In this document: positions 8,839 to 17,585 of the stretch, in pieces
How the letters are laid out: each line of letters opens with the position of its first letter
Numbering within the stretch: the first letter of the stretch is position 1
NCBI RefSeq assembly: GCF_037975245.1
Contig: NC_092582.1
Coordinates: 11,882,001-11,946,000 of the forward strand
Length of the DNA stretch: 64,000 nt
From: Apostichopus japonicus
Lineage: Eukaryota; Echinodermata; Holothuroidea; Aspidochirotida; Stichopodidae
Direction of reading: 5' to 3'
Translations under genes and position numbers: made by a program
Notes under the pieces: model-generated
The model's database searches: none
Told to the model about the DNA's origin: nothing
What the model saw: the letters and a program-made list of their open reading frames with translations, nothing else

Positions 8839-9703
8839 TATGGGTATGTTTTGAAGTGAGTTTATTCACGAGAAATGTGAATTTTCAAATTCTGAACAAA
8901 TAATGGGCTCAAAACCTTGAAAGGTGGGGCTGTTGGGTATTGTGGGCCGCGACGTAGAATCACCTACAAAGGCAATGATCCACAGGACATGCGATGAGGT
9001 CGAACATGATTGGGGACTGAAGAAAATCTTCAAAAAGTGTATGGATGGCAAAAAAACTATTGGGAAATACTTGGTCCTCAGGCAAAAGTGTACATCTGGT
9101 TGGTTATTTTCAAGCCTGAGAAGTGCCATATCTGGTGATCTGGTGGGTATAAAAACCAAAAATTTTCTTGTACGCTGCGCGCCAACCGATGGTGGCGTAG
9201 GTAGTAATTCGCGCCCCCCGGGTTAGAAAATCCTGGATACGCGCCTGGTGTATATATGTCATCATGTTAGTTTCCATTTATAGTTTAGTAAGCATGTCAC
9301 CACTGATCAGAAGTTGAAGCTGGAATTGAAGATTTCATAAACCGAAAATCATGCATTTTTGGAAAACTTGAAGTCTGTGTATAAATATTATTTTGTAATT
9401 TCAAGATAGAAACAGGCTTAGGCCGAACTGTTAGGATACGTAGGCTACATGCCATATTTCCATCGAGAAGAAATAATTATAATTTTTAATGATAACAGGC
9501 TCCTAATGCAAGCAAGAGGCTCATAATATCGGCAAAGTCGAATAACCCAAAAGGCACATGGGATAATATTAACCAAATACTCCATAAAGGTTGTAAACAA
9601 TCATCGTATCCCTCTTCTTTCAAGGATGGTGACAAAGAGATTAACACCGACCATGACATTGCTAATAAATTTAATAACTTTTTCGTCAATCTAGGGCCAT
9701 CAC

Positions 9704-9954
9704 CAGTGGCGGAGCGTCCATACAGTCAGGGGGCGAATGCCCCCCCCCTGACGGACTAAAATGGACTGTGGCGCCATTTTCAGCTCTTTACCACTTTTTA
9801 CTTATTCGCGATTATTGACTATTTTATTGCGCTCTCATCTACCTATTGACATTTGTCACAGTTTGTTGGTGTAATTCGGCGATGACACCTATTTATTCTT
9901 CGTTTATCTGCAAATTCTCGCCCCTCCTGACCAATACCCCTAGCTCCGCCACTG
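9704..9954. mobile_element. 251-bp hAT MITE inserted in the LINE
   Basis: CAGTGGCGGAGC at 9704-9715 is perfectly inverted at 9943-9954. GCCATCAC is duplicated on both sides (9696-9703 and 9955-9962). Removing the element and one duplication restores the LINE reading frame exactly (GPSLASKI across the junction), which proves the insertion. Confidence 0.93.
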
Positions 9955-10555
9955 GCCATCACTGGCAAGTAAAATCAACCACAACCGTAAATCACATGAA
10001 TCTGTGAACATTGATGTTAACACTCATTCCATGTTTTCTCATCCTGTCAATGAGGAGGAGTTGTTAAAAACAGCAGCCTCTTGCATGAAACCCGATAAAG
10101 CAGCTGGATACGATGATTTTAAGCCTAGAATTGTAAGACAAGTTATCCTATTTATCACCAAACCATTGACCCACATTTGTAATTTGTCGTTCAATACCGG
10201 TATTTTTCCTGATATGCTAAAAATTGCCAAGGTCATCTCTGTCTTTAAGAAAGGGGATTCAGAAAACTTTGAAAATTATCGACCTATATCACTATTATCA
10301 TGTTTTTCTAAAATAGTTGAAAGGCTTATGTATAATCGTACTTTTAACTTTATTTCAAAATATAACATTTTATGCCACGAACAGTACGGATTCCGTCCTG
10401 AACACTCCACTGAGCTAGCACTAGCTGATGCCATTGACAATTTATATAGTAATCTTGACAAGAATAGTACATGTGTCGGGGTTTTCCTGGAGCTCTCAAA
10501 GACCTTTGACACAATAGACCACACAGTTCTGCTTAATAAATTACACCGTTACGGC

Positions 10556-10918
10556 CAGTGGCGTAGGAAGGTACTTTTGAGTGGGGGGCTGAAGACTGAT
10601 GGCCGGCCTGGGGGAGGGGTCTAAGGGGAGGGGGTGTCCCCCTCCCCTTTGGAATTTTTTTGCATTTCCAGGTGGCCTCAGATGCAATTTGGTGCAATAT
10701 AGCACACTTCAACACCCACTCCATTTTGTAAAGAATTTTGCATTTTCACCTGGCCTTAGATGCAATTTGGTGCTTCAAATGAGATTTTTTTCTCATTTGG
10801 AAATGAAAAAGGGGTTTTCTGACTTGCGGAGCGGGGGGGGGGGGCGGAACGATACTTCCGCCCCCCATATTTTTCACTGGGGGGCTGGCGCCCCCAGCCC
10901 CCGGTTCCTACGCCCTTG
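10556..10918. mobile_element. 363-bp hAT MITE inserted in the LINE reverse transcriptase
   Basis: The ends CAGTGGCGTAGG and CCTACGCCCTTG are inverted repeats with two mismatches. GTTACGGC is duplicated exactly at 10548-10555 and 10919-10926. Removal restores HRYG-IRGTPLNW in frame. The interior carries an imperfect direct repeat of about 78 bp (TTGCAT...TGGCCT...GATGCAATTTGGTGC at about 10660 and 10738) and G/C-rich subterminal blocks. Open frames that enter it from the LINE are chimeric. Confidence 0.93.
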
Positions 10919-11362
10919 GTTACGGCATAAGAGGAACCCCCCTAAATTGGATCGACAGTTACTTAGCAAACCGCTACCGATATACATTCTACAAAAATGC
11001 TCATTCTCCAACCGGAGAGAATTCATTGTGGTGTGCCACAAGGCTCTTTACTTGGTCCATTGTTTTTATCCTTTATGTCAATGACATTACCAATGTTTCT
11101 GATAAAGTTAAAGTTGTTTTGTTTGCTTACGACACAAATATTTTCTTCGTATCACAATCGAGAACTTTATTTCATATTGAAGTATCAACTGAATTAGACA
11201 AGTTCAGCAACTGGTTGGCTGGCAACAAATTATCATTGAATATTGATAAAACAAACTATATAGTTTTTAATACTTCTACAAATTTTACATGGAATGCTGA
11301 TATTACTATGGGTGGTAAACGACTAATACAAATCAATAGTACTAGATTTTTAGGCGTTTATA

Positions 11363-11432
11363 TTTTGATTTGATTTGATTTATTTGTTTTATCACGTGAA
11401 TATATACATTGTGAATATATACATTGTGTATA
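11363..11432 (-). mobile_element. 70-bp LINE/SINE 3'-tail fragment inserted in the LINE
   Basis: This insert separates GVYI from DHKLK of the reverse transcriptase. It starts with (TTGAT)n, the reverse complement of an ATCAA-type 3' tail, followed by TTTATTTGTTTTATCAC and a 15-bp tandem duplication (GTGAATATATACATT twice). A TATA-containing word at both junctions is compatible with a short target duplication. Related tail words occur at 11716-11735 and 16589-16613. Confidence 0.6.
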
Positions 11433-11704
11433 GATCATAAACTTAAACGGTGTGACCACATTACAACTGTCTGTAAAAAAAGTTGCAAAAAACACCGGTG
11501 TTTTAGCTAAGCTTTCGCATCTGCCACAACACATATTAAAGATTCTCTATCAGACATTAGTCCAGCCACATATTACGTATTGTTGTAACATATGGTCTGT
11601 TATCACTAAGAGCACGTACAATCAAAACATGGAATTCTCTATCAGACGATATTACAAATAAACCCTCTGCAAAATCATTCAGAAGAAACTTTATTCAAAA
11701 AGTT

Positions 11705-11820
11705 ATTTTTGTATATTTATTTGTTTCATCACAATTTATGTGACAGGAAGTTTCCAATAAAGCCTGCAAGGCTTAACAAAGTAGGAGACTCCCCAAAAAG
11801 AAAAAAGAAAGAAAAACTTA
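11705..11820 (-). mobile_element. Possible 3' end of a minus-strand LINE/SINE
   Basis: Read on the minus strand, this stretch ends in TTGTGATGAAACAAATAAAT, close to the tail of the insert at 11363-11432. It is preceded by a short hairpin-like AGCCTTGCAGGCTT and a pyrimidine tract. It overlaps the last codons of the plus-strand LINE frame. The assignment rests on tail similarity only. Confidence 0.35.
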
Positions 11821-12560
11821 AGAATAGAAAAAGATAAGTTAATAGTAGCATCTACAGTGATGAAATAATCGAATTGACGCTAATTTAAATTAGTAATTTT
11901 ACACAATATTACAACATGTACAGATGTCATATTTAGTCTGTTGATGTTTCTTTCACATTTAGCGCAAGAAGAGTGTTGTTGAGGTCAAGGGTCATTTCAG
12001 GACAGCCTGTGTCACTGTGAATTTATTTTTTTGTCACGTCACACTGCTTTTCACATTGCACCCATCAATATATTCCAATCCCTATTACCAAATAATAATA
12101 TATAACATTTTTTTTCTTCAATTTTCAACATATTAGGTGATTCAAATTCTACCTGTGAATACATCCTCCCGCATGACTATAAATATGTGAAACCTGCATA
12201 TGTCGTTGATGATTATTAATTGGTTACTAAACAGCAGAGATAAAGCATTTGCAAGATTTGAAAAACTTATGTAAGGCTTATTTTGATAGTTCCAGGTAAC
12301 GGTAAGCCGTGCCTTACCATAAAAACGTTAAACTGGATGTAAATAATCTTCAAAAGCGGATATTTGATTATACGTTCCTTTTATTAACTCTGAATATAAC
12401 TATAACTTGGGATGATTAAAATTACACGAGCATAAATGCTGATTATAAATATAAATTACGGAGCCCTCTGTTATACGTCTGTAGGCTTCGGGAGATAAAG
12501 TTAAACTCACCGACACGTCTTTATGAGACACTTAAACCCCGATTCTAAAATAACAAATTA
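11821..12560. other. AT-rich non-coding stretch; nothing recognised
   Basis: There is no domain-bearing frame, no RNA gene and no inverted or tandem repeat of note on either strand. Confidence 0.4.
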
Positions 12561-12681
12561 TGACGTGATGCCCTTGAACCTGATTGGTCCAAACTTATAG
12601 CTAACCCCTCACCCAACTCTTGATTGGTTGAGTGCCGACCCCACATGCAGATGAGCACATGCAAATGAGCACTCAACCAAT
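12559..12681. promoter_or_regulatory. Cluster of CRE-like, CCAAT and octamer motifs
   Basis: Within 125 bp are TGACGTGA (CRE-like, about 12560), ATTGG (an inverted CCAAT box, about 12583), a perfect 13-bp inverted repeat ATTGGTTGAGTGC/GCACTCAACCAAT (12623-12635 and 12669-12681), and an exact octamer ATGCAAAT (12659-12666) next to a diverged copy ATGCAGAT about 14 bp upstream. CCAAT plus octamer is a known pattern in some metazoan promoters, such as those of histone genes. No transcribed unit could be tied to it, and no TATA box is obvious. Confidence 0.35.
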
Positions 12682-12977
12682 TTGAACCAGTTTGGTTGTC
12701 TTCCAGGCCCACAAACCGAATCATTCAAAACAAAAAATCTGTACATACACGCTTCTAATAGCGCGTGATTCATAGGCCGCAACACCACAGAGCAAACCAC
12801 CAAATCTCCATGTGCCATATGCGACGTCATAACAACAAGTAAACAACATGTTAACACAACTAGAATACGCTTCACACGTAGGTTGTTATCTTGTATTTTC
12901 ACATTACCAGTGGAATCAGTCAGATTTGTGATGTGTTTAGACCTTATCAGTAATGTATAATTGACTAATGTCAACAT
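12609..12977 (-). CDS. Hypothetical 122-codon frame, doubtful
   Basis: This minus-strand frame opens at an ATG (12975-12977) and runs 122 codons. It has a hydrophobic run near residues 38-52 (ILVVLTCCLLVVM) preceded by the basic RVKR, so it would encode a single-pass membrane or signal-anchored protein. No domain is recognised, and the C-terminal third reads through the CCAAT/octamer inverted repeat, which argues against coding. It is listed because it is the longest intact frame between the LINE and the minisatellites. Confidence 0.2.
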   Translation of the reverse strand: MLTLVNYTLLIRSKHITNLTDSTGNVKIQDNNLRVKRILVVLTCCLLVVMTSHMAHGDLVVCSVVLRPMNHALLEACMYRFFVLNDSVCGPGRQPNWFKLVECSFACAHLHVGSALNQSRVG

Positions 12978-12979
12978 AA

Positions 12980-14824
12980 AAATGTGCTCTTAATTAATGA
13001 CCACATAACTTTTTATGAAAGGAAAGTTCAGTGTGATCAATGAGTGTCTTGATGTCAGGCAAATGTAATTAACTGTATCTGTAAAAGCAGAACTTGATGA
13101 TGCTTGAAACTGTCCCAAATTTATGCACCTTGAAATATGCTTGCTTTCCCATGTAGTTTACTCCTAAATGCTATAATCGTTCAAGGGAGGGTTCCTGAAC
13201 CAAATCTGGCATGATCCATTTGAATGAAGTCAAATAAATAAGGAATGTACATGGTTGGTGATTTTCTAATAGTTTGTTAATCAAATTACATAGAAACTCA
13301 GATTTTATTTCATTAATTAAGAGGTGTTTTGTATTAACATTTTGGGGTATTTTTTATCATTATGTTTGTTATGAATGCAAATGCCATGCTAACTTAATTG
13401 TTTGTGGTTATCATGCAATTCTTTGGTTTGATGGCTGTGCTGATGCATCAATGTGTAGATTACATGAAGAAAAATAAAATATTGGCATGTGATAAGAAGC
13501 CATTTGGCTACTAAAGTAGACATATTAGACCAGCATGTGCTGTAACTGTTTTCCTGTAACTTAGAAAGCCACTTATGTATACCACCAACCCCTCCGCTGG
13601 AAAGATGAGAAAGAAACCATTCAAATCACAATTAACAATGCTTCATAAAGTACATTGGCTAACCATTTTGCAATTTGAAAAAGCCCTATATTGCCAATTG
13701 AAGTCATTTAATTCAAATCACAATGTTTTAAATTGGTATAAGTAAACAATTTCAGCCTACTATACCCTGTTAATTGAATTAAAATGATTGAAATCAGCCG
13801 ACTGTAACTTTCCAATGAAATCCAAAAAGGGAGTAAAGAGTTGAACAATGTAAAAATATGTTTAGGTCATAAGCATGCATTACAGGTATGTGACATACTT
13901 CAATCTGACTGTGTGGTTGTGATACATGATGGCATGGCAAGTGGTACATGACCATTTCAAGTAAGTGACGTTTTTTTTGTGTCGCTACAAAATGCAGACA
14001 GTACTTAGTGAAACGTGATACCTTGTTATCTTTAGCTGGACCTGAGATGTCCATCCCTGTATCCTTTATACACTGTGCTGTGGGTATTGACCGCAGCTGT
14101 ATGTACTGACTGTACACTAGTGTCCAATTACAGACAGTAGCAAGCTGTGTGTATTTTCTGGGATCTAAGGTGGTGTCTTACACCTCATTTAAAACTAGGT
14201 CAGATTACCGGCATTGTAGACTTTCTTTTTGCGCGAGTCTTCACACCCTTTAACTGTGAGCCTAACAAGAGTAAAACTTTGGCAAATATTGCAACAACAA
14301 AAAAAGGTTTACAGTGCATGGAGTCTTGGATGTAGCAGCTTGATCCCCGCTTTGAGTCAAACACATGCATGCATGACCAACTTATATTTTCATTTGTGAA
14401 TTTTCTGACTACCTCTGCAACACGTACTTGGTAACCTCAGATGACGTAATATGCTATCCATGTTCAACTGAAAAATATATACTTTGAGACTTGTAAAAAT
14501 GATACTTTCAAAAGGATGGGACTAACCTACCTCCGATCCAGGTGGCTATACCAAGCCTAATAGCTGATTGCACATGATGGAATAATAACAATAGACTGCA
14601 TTCTTATAACTACATGTCTTGCATTTCATATGACAAATTACAGTTACAACCTAGCCAAGTAAATTAGCATATTTAAGGCTATGCCTGCAGGTTAGTGTTA
14701 GCCTGTGGTAGGTATGTATATAAGCAAACAACTAACAAATAACAGTTATGATGGCATACAATAACTTTGCCACGTTAGGTCTTTTTCTTCCAACAAAATC
14801 ATTTGATCAAGCTATAGCTGGTTT
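12980..14824. other. Intergenic region; no firm gene
   Basis: Several frames of 60-107 codons occur on both strands, without domains. One minus-strand segment near 14027-14107 (IQLRSIPTAQCIKDTG, then MDISGPAKDNK) is bounded by an acceptor-like GTACAG and a donor-like AAG|GTATCA. It could be an exon, but nothing nearby supports a gene model. No repeat or RNA gene was seen. Confidence 0.35.
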
Positions 14825-14828
14825 TGTA

Positions 14829-15630
14829 TCTGGCTATATCTGGATAGATAAAGTTTGATATGGCCATATAAAGCCAGATATATCTTGATATGATTGTAAG
14901 TCAGATATCCATATAAAGTTTATTATGGCCATATAAAGCCAGATATATCTCGATATAATTGTAATCCAGATATCCATATCAAGTTTTATCTGGCCATATA
15001 AAGCCAGATATAACTGCATATAGAGTCAATCCAGATACGCATATAACTTTGATATGGCCATATAAAGCCAGATATATCTTGGTATAATTGAAATCCATAT
15101 ATCCATATCAAGTTTGATATGGCCATGTAAAGCCAGATATATCTTGGTATAATTGTAATCCAGATATCCATATCAAGTTTGATATGGCCATATAAAGCCA
15201 GATATAACTTGATATAATTGTAAGCCAGATATGCATATAAAGTTTGATATGGCCATATAAAGCCAGATATAACTGGATAAAGAGTCAATTCAGATACGCA
15301 TATTAAGTTTTATCTGGCCATATAAAGCCAGATATATCTTGGTATACTTGTAAGCAAGTTATCCATATAAAGTTTGATATGACCATATAAAGCCAGATAT
15401 AACTGGATATAGTCAATCCAGATATGCAGATAACATTTTATCTGGTCATATAAAGCCAGATATATCTTGATATATATACCTGTAAGCCAGATATGCATAT
15501 AAAGTTTGATATGGCAATATAAAGCCAGATATATCTTGATATAACTGTAAGCCAGATATCCATGTCAAGTTTGATATGGCCATATAAAGCCAGATATAAC
15601 TGGATATAGAGTCAATCCAGATAGCATATG
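14829..15630. repeat. AT-rich minisatellite, 65-bp unit, about 12 copies
   Basis: The word TGGCCATATAAAGCCAGATA recurs at 14861, 14926, 14991, 15055, 15120, 15185, 15250, 15315, 15380, 15443, 15512 and 15577, nearly always 65 bp apart. Two sub-types alternate irregularly: one with CTTGATATAATTGTAAGCC, the other with AACTGGATATAGAGTCAATCC. Minus-strand frames rich in Tyr/Ile/Trp (such as SGFIWPYQ) are translations of this repeat and not genes. Confidence 0.92.
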
Positions 15631-15734
15631 CCTTTATTTGGTTTCGAATTATATTTCTTTACATCGCCAGATGAAGTTCTGGCACAGATGTAGTTTTTTT
15701 TTAACTACAGTAGTTCAATCTGGATTTATCATAA

Positions 15735-16260
15735 TATGGGACAGTAATGGATTTCTAAGTAATGGGCCAGATATGGATTTGCCATATATGGGCCAGATAT
15801 GGATTTCTAATTAATGGGCCAGATATGGATGTGCCATATATAGGCCAGATATGGAATTGCCATATGAGCCAAATATTGGTTTCTCAGATATATGGATCTG
15901 CCATATATGGGCCAGATATCGATTTGCCATATATTATCCATATAGGATCTGCTATATATGGGCCAGATATGGATTTGCTATATGTGGGTCAGATATGGAT
16001 TTGCCATATATGGGACAGATATGGGTCTGCAATATGTAAGCCATATATGGATCTGCTAAATATGGACCATATCTGGTCCAGATAAAAAGTGACCCATATA
16101 AAGTTTTATCTGAAGCAGATATGGCTTTTATCTTATATCAATTAAGTTATATCTGCCCAATTCTTGTTATGGCCAGATATAAATTCCATATATGGCACAG
16201 ATATATGGGCCATGATACAAATTGCCATAATTGGGCCATGCCTTATATGCATATGGATTT
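15735..16260. repeat. AT-rich minisatellite, about 26-bp unit, decaying to the right
   Basis: GGGCCAGATATGGATTTGCC and variants recur about every 26 bp (for example 15766, 15791, 15817, 15843), becoming irregular after about 16110. It shares CCAGATAT and CCATATA words with the 65-bp array 100 bp to the left. Plus-strand frames repeating GPDMDLPYI are repeat translations. Confidence 0.88.
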
Positions 16261-17378
16261 GAGTAAGGGTAGTCTTTCTGTTTCTAGTTTATTATTTTAT
16301 ACAGGGCTAGCCTAGGCCCATTGAATCCATATGCATTTATTGACAATTTAAAAAGGACACACCGGGGTAGCCTATAGTATTAATAATATGTAGTATGGAT
16401 TTATTTGGGCTACAGTTCTTACAATGCCTAGAGCTTTATTGATCCTTTGGGTCTTAAGACCATTTCAATTCATGACAAAAACGTATATATGCGGGCACAG
16501 TATACCGTAAAGTTGTTTCACACGGCTAGCCTATGTCCTAACTAACGCTAAAACTAACTTAGGTCTGAGCCAGGCTTTGAAAGTTAATACGAGATAAAAC
16601 AAATAAATCAAATACTTGAGCATAGCTCAGCCTAGGCCTCAATAAGGTTAGCCTATATACAGTAGGCTATTCTAACGCAAATATTTGCGTTTTGACAGAT
16701 GACAGTGCCGTGGGATCTAGCCAGCTTCATGCCTATATTATCTCGGTTTATTAAACATGAAAGACCTTACAAGATACCCTTCATGACATTAGAACATACA
16801 GGGCACAATGTTACGTTTCTAAAAATGTACTTTGCGAACTTTACCCCTAGTTAGACTTAGACATCTTCGTTACGCAGGAGCGTTTCTCGCGTTTTCTCAT
16901 TAGGTAGGTAACAGTAATTCGTTGTTTGCATACTTAAAGGTGGAATACTCCTATATCCTAATACTCCTATATCCATCCGCTCGATTGTTCTCCCTCAGGA
17001 AAAGTGCCAAAAAGCAGCAGGAGAACATCTTTCTTGACCTGTTATCAATCATTATCTAGCTTTTCGTGGCTATCATGTTGAAAAGCACGAATAGAAGTAC
17101 ACGTGGTGATAAAATTAGCTCAATTGAGGCAATTTTAAACTCCTTTAGGCCTCCCAGGGGCAGCGTAGGAAAATTGTTTATACTGAGTGAAGGGGCTTGT
17201 TTACAAGTGGCAAAAACTTCAGACTGGGAGAGCAAAAAAATCTACGTGGTCATGATACGGATAATTGATAGTGCCATGAAAGGCAAACGGGGCTTTTAAT
17301 AGGCGTATGCTACCTTGCTATGTATGCTACACAGATTGTGCATAGCGCCAGCTCCCGTTTTACATCTACTCGTATTCA
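16261..17378. other. Unique sequence between minisatellites and the satellite array
   Basis: There is no recognised gene. AGCCTA/TAGGCT words recur (about 16310, 16365, 16528, 16630, 16650, 16664). A LINE/SINE-type tail word lies at 16589-16613 (GAGATAAAACAAATAAATC). A plus-strand frame from the ATG at 17075 to 17299 (74 codons, MLKSTNRSTRGDKISS onward) has no domain, is partly basic, and ends 80 bp before the satellite; I give it little weight. Confidence 0.45.
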
Positions 17379-17490
17379 CATCAGCTCGTACAGTGCGCCA
17401 AGCCATCGCGCCACTGTATGGACTGAGATATTAGGTGGATTAACTAATACTTACAGCTCCCCATGTAGGCACTCGCTGTAAAAGATCGGC

Positions 17491-17585
17491 AAAAGACGTC
17501 ATCACCGGGGACTCGAACCACCGATGCAAAAGAGAGCCTCGCTCATCAGCTCGTACAGTGCGCCAAGCCATCGCGCCACTGTATG
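17491..17585 (-). ncRNA. tRNA/SINE-like Pol III unit in the satellite monomer (first complete copy shown)
   Basis: Read on the minus strand this monomer has a D-arm with a perfect self-complementary stem GCGC...GCGC around a 9-nt loop (17576 down to 17560). The A-box-like TGGCGCGATGG (17578-17568) matches TGGCNNAGTGG at 9 of 11, and the B box GGTTCGAGTCC (17519-17509) is a perfect consensus match. The A-B gap is 48 bp, long for a plain tRNA. The T-loop TTCGAGT is intact, but only 3 of 5 T-stem pairs form, the anticodon arm is unrecognisable and the acceptor stem does not pair. TTTT runs lie 15 and 26 nt after the B box (17494-17491, 17483-17480), and one lies between the boxes (17531-17528). 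This is a tRNA-derived, SINE-head-like relic, not a working tRNA gene. The same unit recurs in every monomer of the array. Confidence 0.65.

Larger units (their letters stand above)
7029..9247 (+). mobile_element. 2.2-kb non-autonomous DNA transposon-like element with perfect 16-bp TIRs
   Basis: CAGGCGCGTATCCAGG at 7029-7044 is the exact reverse complement of 9232-9247. GTGTA flanks both ends (7024-7028 and 9248-9252), compatible with a 5-bp target duplication. The termini resemble hAT ends (CAG...CTG), although most hAT elements make 8-bp duplications. Inside are a purine tract (7078-7211), a hairpin module near each end (about 7610-7700 and 9107-9197), and a block repeated inverted at 5360-5790. 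Two further MITEs are nested at 7861-8274 and 8519-8838. No frame resembles a transposase. A CTACGCACCTG at 7751-7761 could be the end of a shorter 733-bp element, so the 2.2-kb unit might be composite. Confidence 0.6.
9490..11743 (+). pseudogene. LINE (L2/CR1/Jockey-type) reverse transcriptase remnant, 5'-truncated and interrupted
   Basis: A broken ORF2-like protein can be followed through insertions. 9517-9703: pre-RT region (SNNPKGTWDNINQ, FNNFFVNLG). After the MITE at 9704-9954 the frame resumes at 9962 and runs to 10555 with KPDKAAGYD, KGDSENFENYRPISLL, EQYGFRPEHST and LSKTFDTIDHTVLLNKLHRYG-like RT motifs. After the second MITE (10556-10918) it resumes with GIRGTPLNWIDSYL. GVPQGSLLGPLFL sits in another frame at about 11032-11068, and ILYVNDI is back in the first. 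The catalytic box reads FAYDT instead of FADDT (11122-11136), so the first Asp of the pair is lost. A tail insertion at 11363-11432 splits GVYI from DHKLKRCDHITTV. The C-terminal WNSLSDDI segment (11630-11743) follows a deletion and frameshift. It is inactive; no endonuclease region is present. Confidence 0.85.

Noticed and set aside
8924-9226. A 100-codon frame inside the 2.2-kb element as a transposase fragment
   Set aside because: No catalytic, zinc-finger or dimerisation motif of hAT or other transposases is visible, and it ends in the hairpin module and terminal repeat.
10004-10624. A free-standing 206-codon reverse transcriptase gene
   Set aside because: Its apparent GTG start lies inside a longer LINE frame that continues upstream across the first MITE, and its last 23 codons belong to the second MITE.
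10599-11084. A 161-codon plus-strand frame
   Set aside because: It runs through the 363-bp MITE and then out of frame through the LINE; it is a chimera of two dead elements.
13794-14117. A 107-codon minus-strand gene
   Set aside because: Only a short internal part looks exon-like (acceptor and donor words near 14107 and 14027); there is no linked exon and no known domain.
14834-16085. Tyr/Ile/Trp-rich repeated open frames on both strands
   Set aside because: They follow the 65-bp and 26-bp minisatellites exactly and exist only because the units lack stops in those frames.
17075-17299. A small gene next to the satellite
   Set aside because: No domain, no neighbouring exon and no recognised promoter; the frame length is within what chance gives here.
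17491-17585. About 282 functional tRNA genes
   Set aside because: The B box, T-loop and D-arm are good, but the acceptor stem does not pair, the T-stem has two mismatches, no anticodon arm forms, and a T4 stop lies inside the body. A relic or SINE head fits better.
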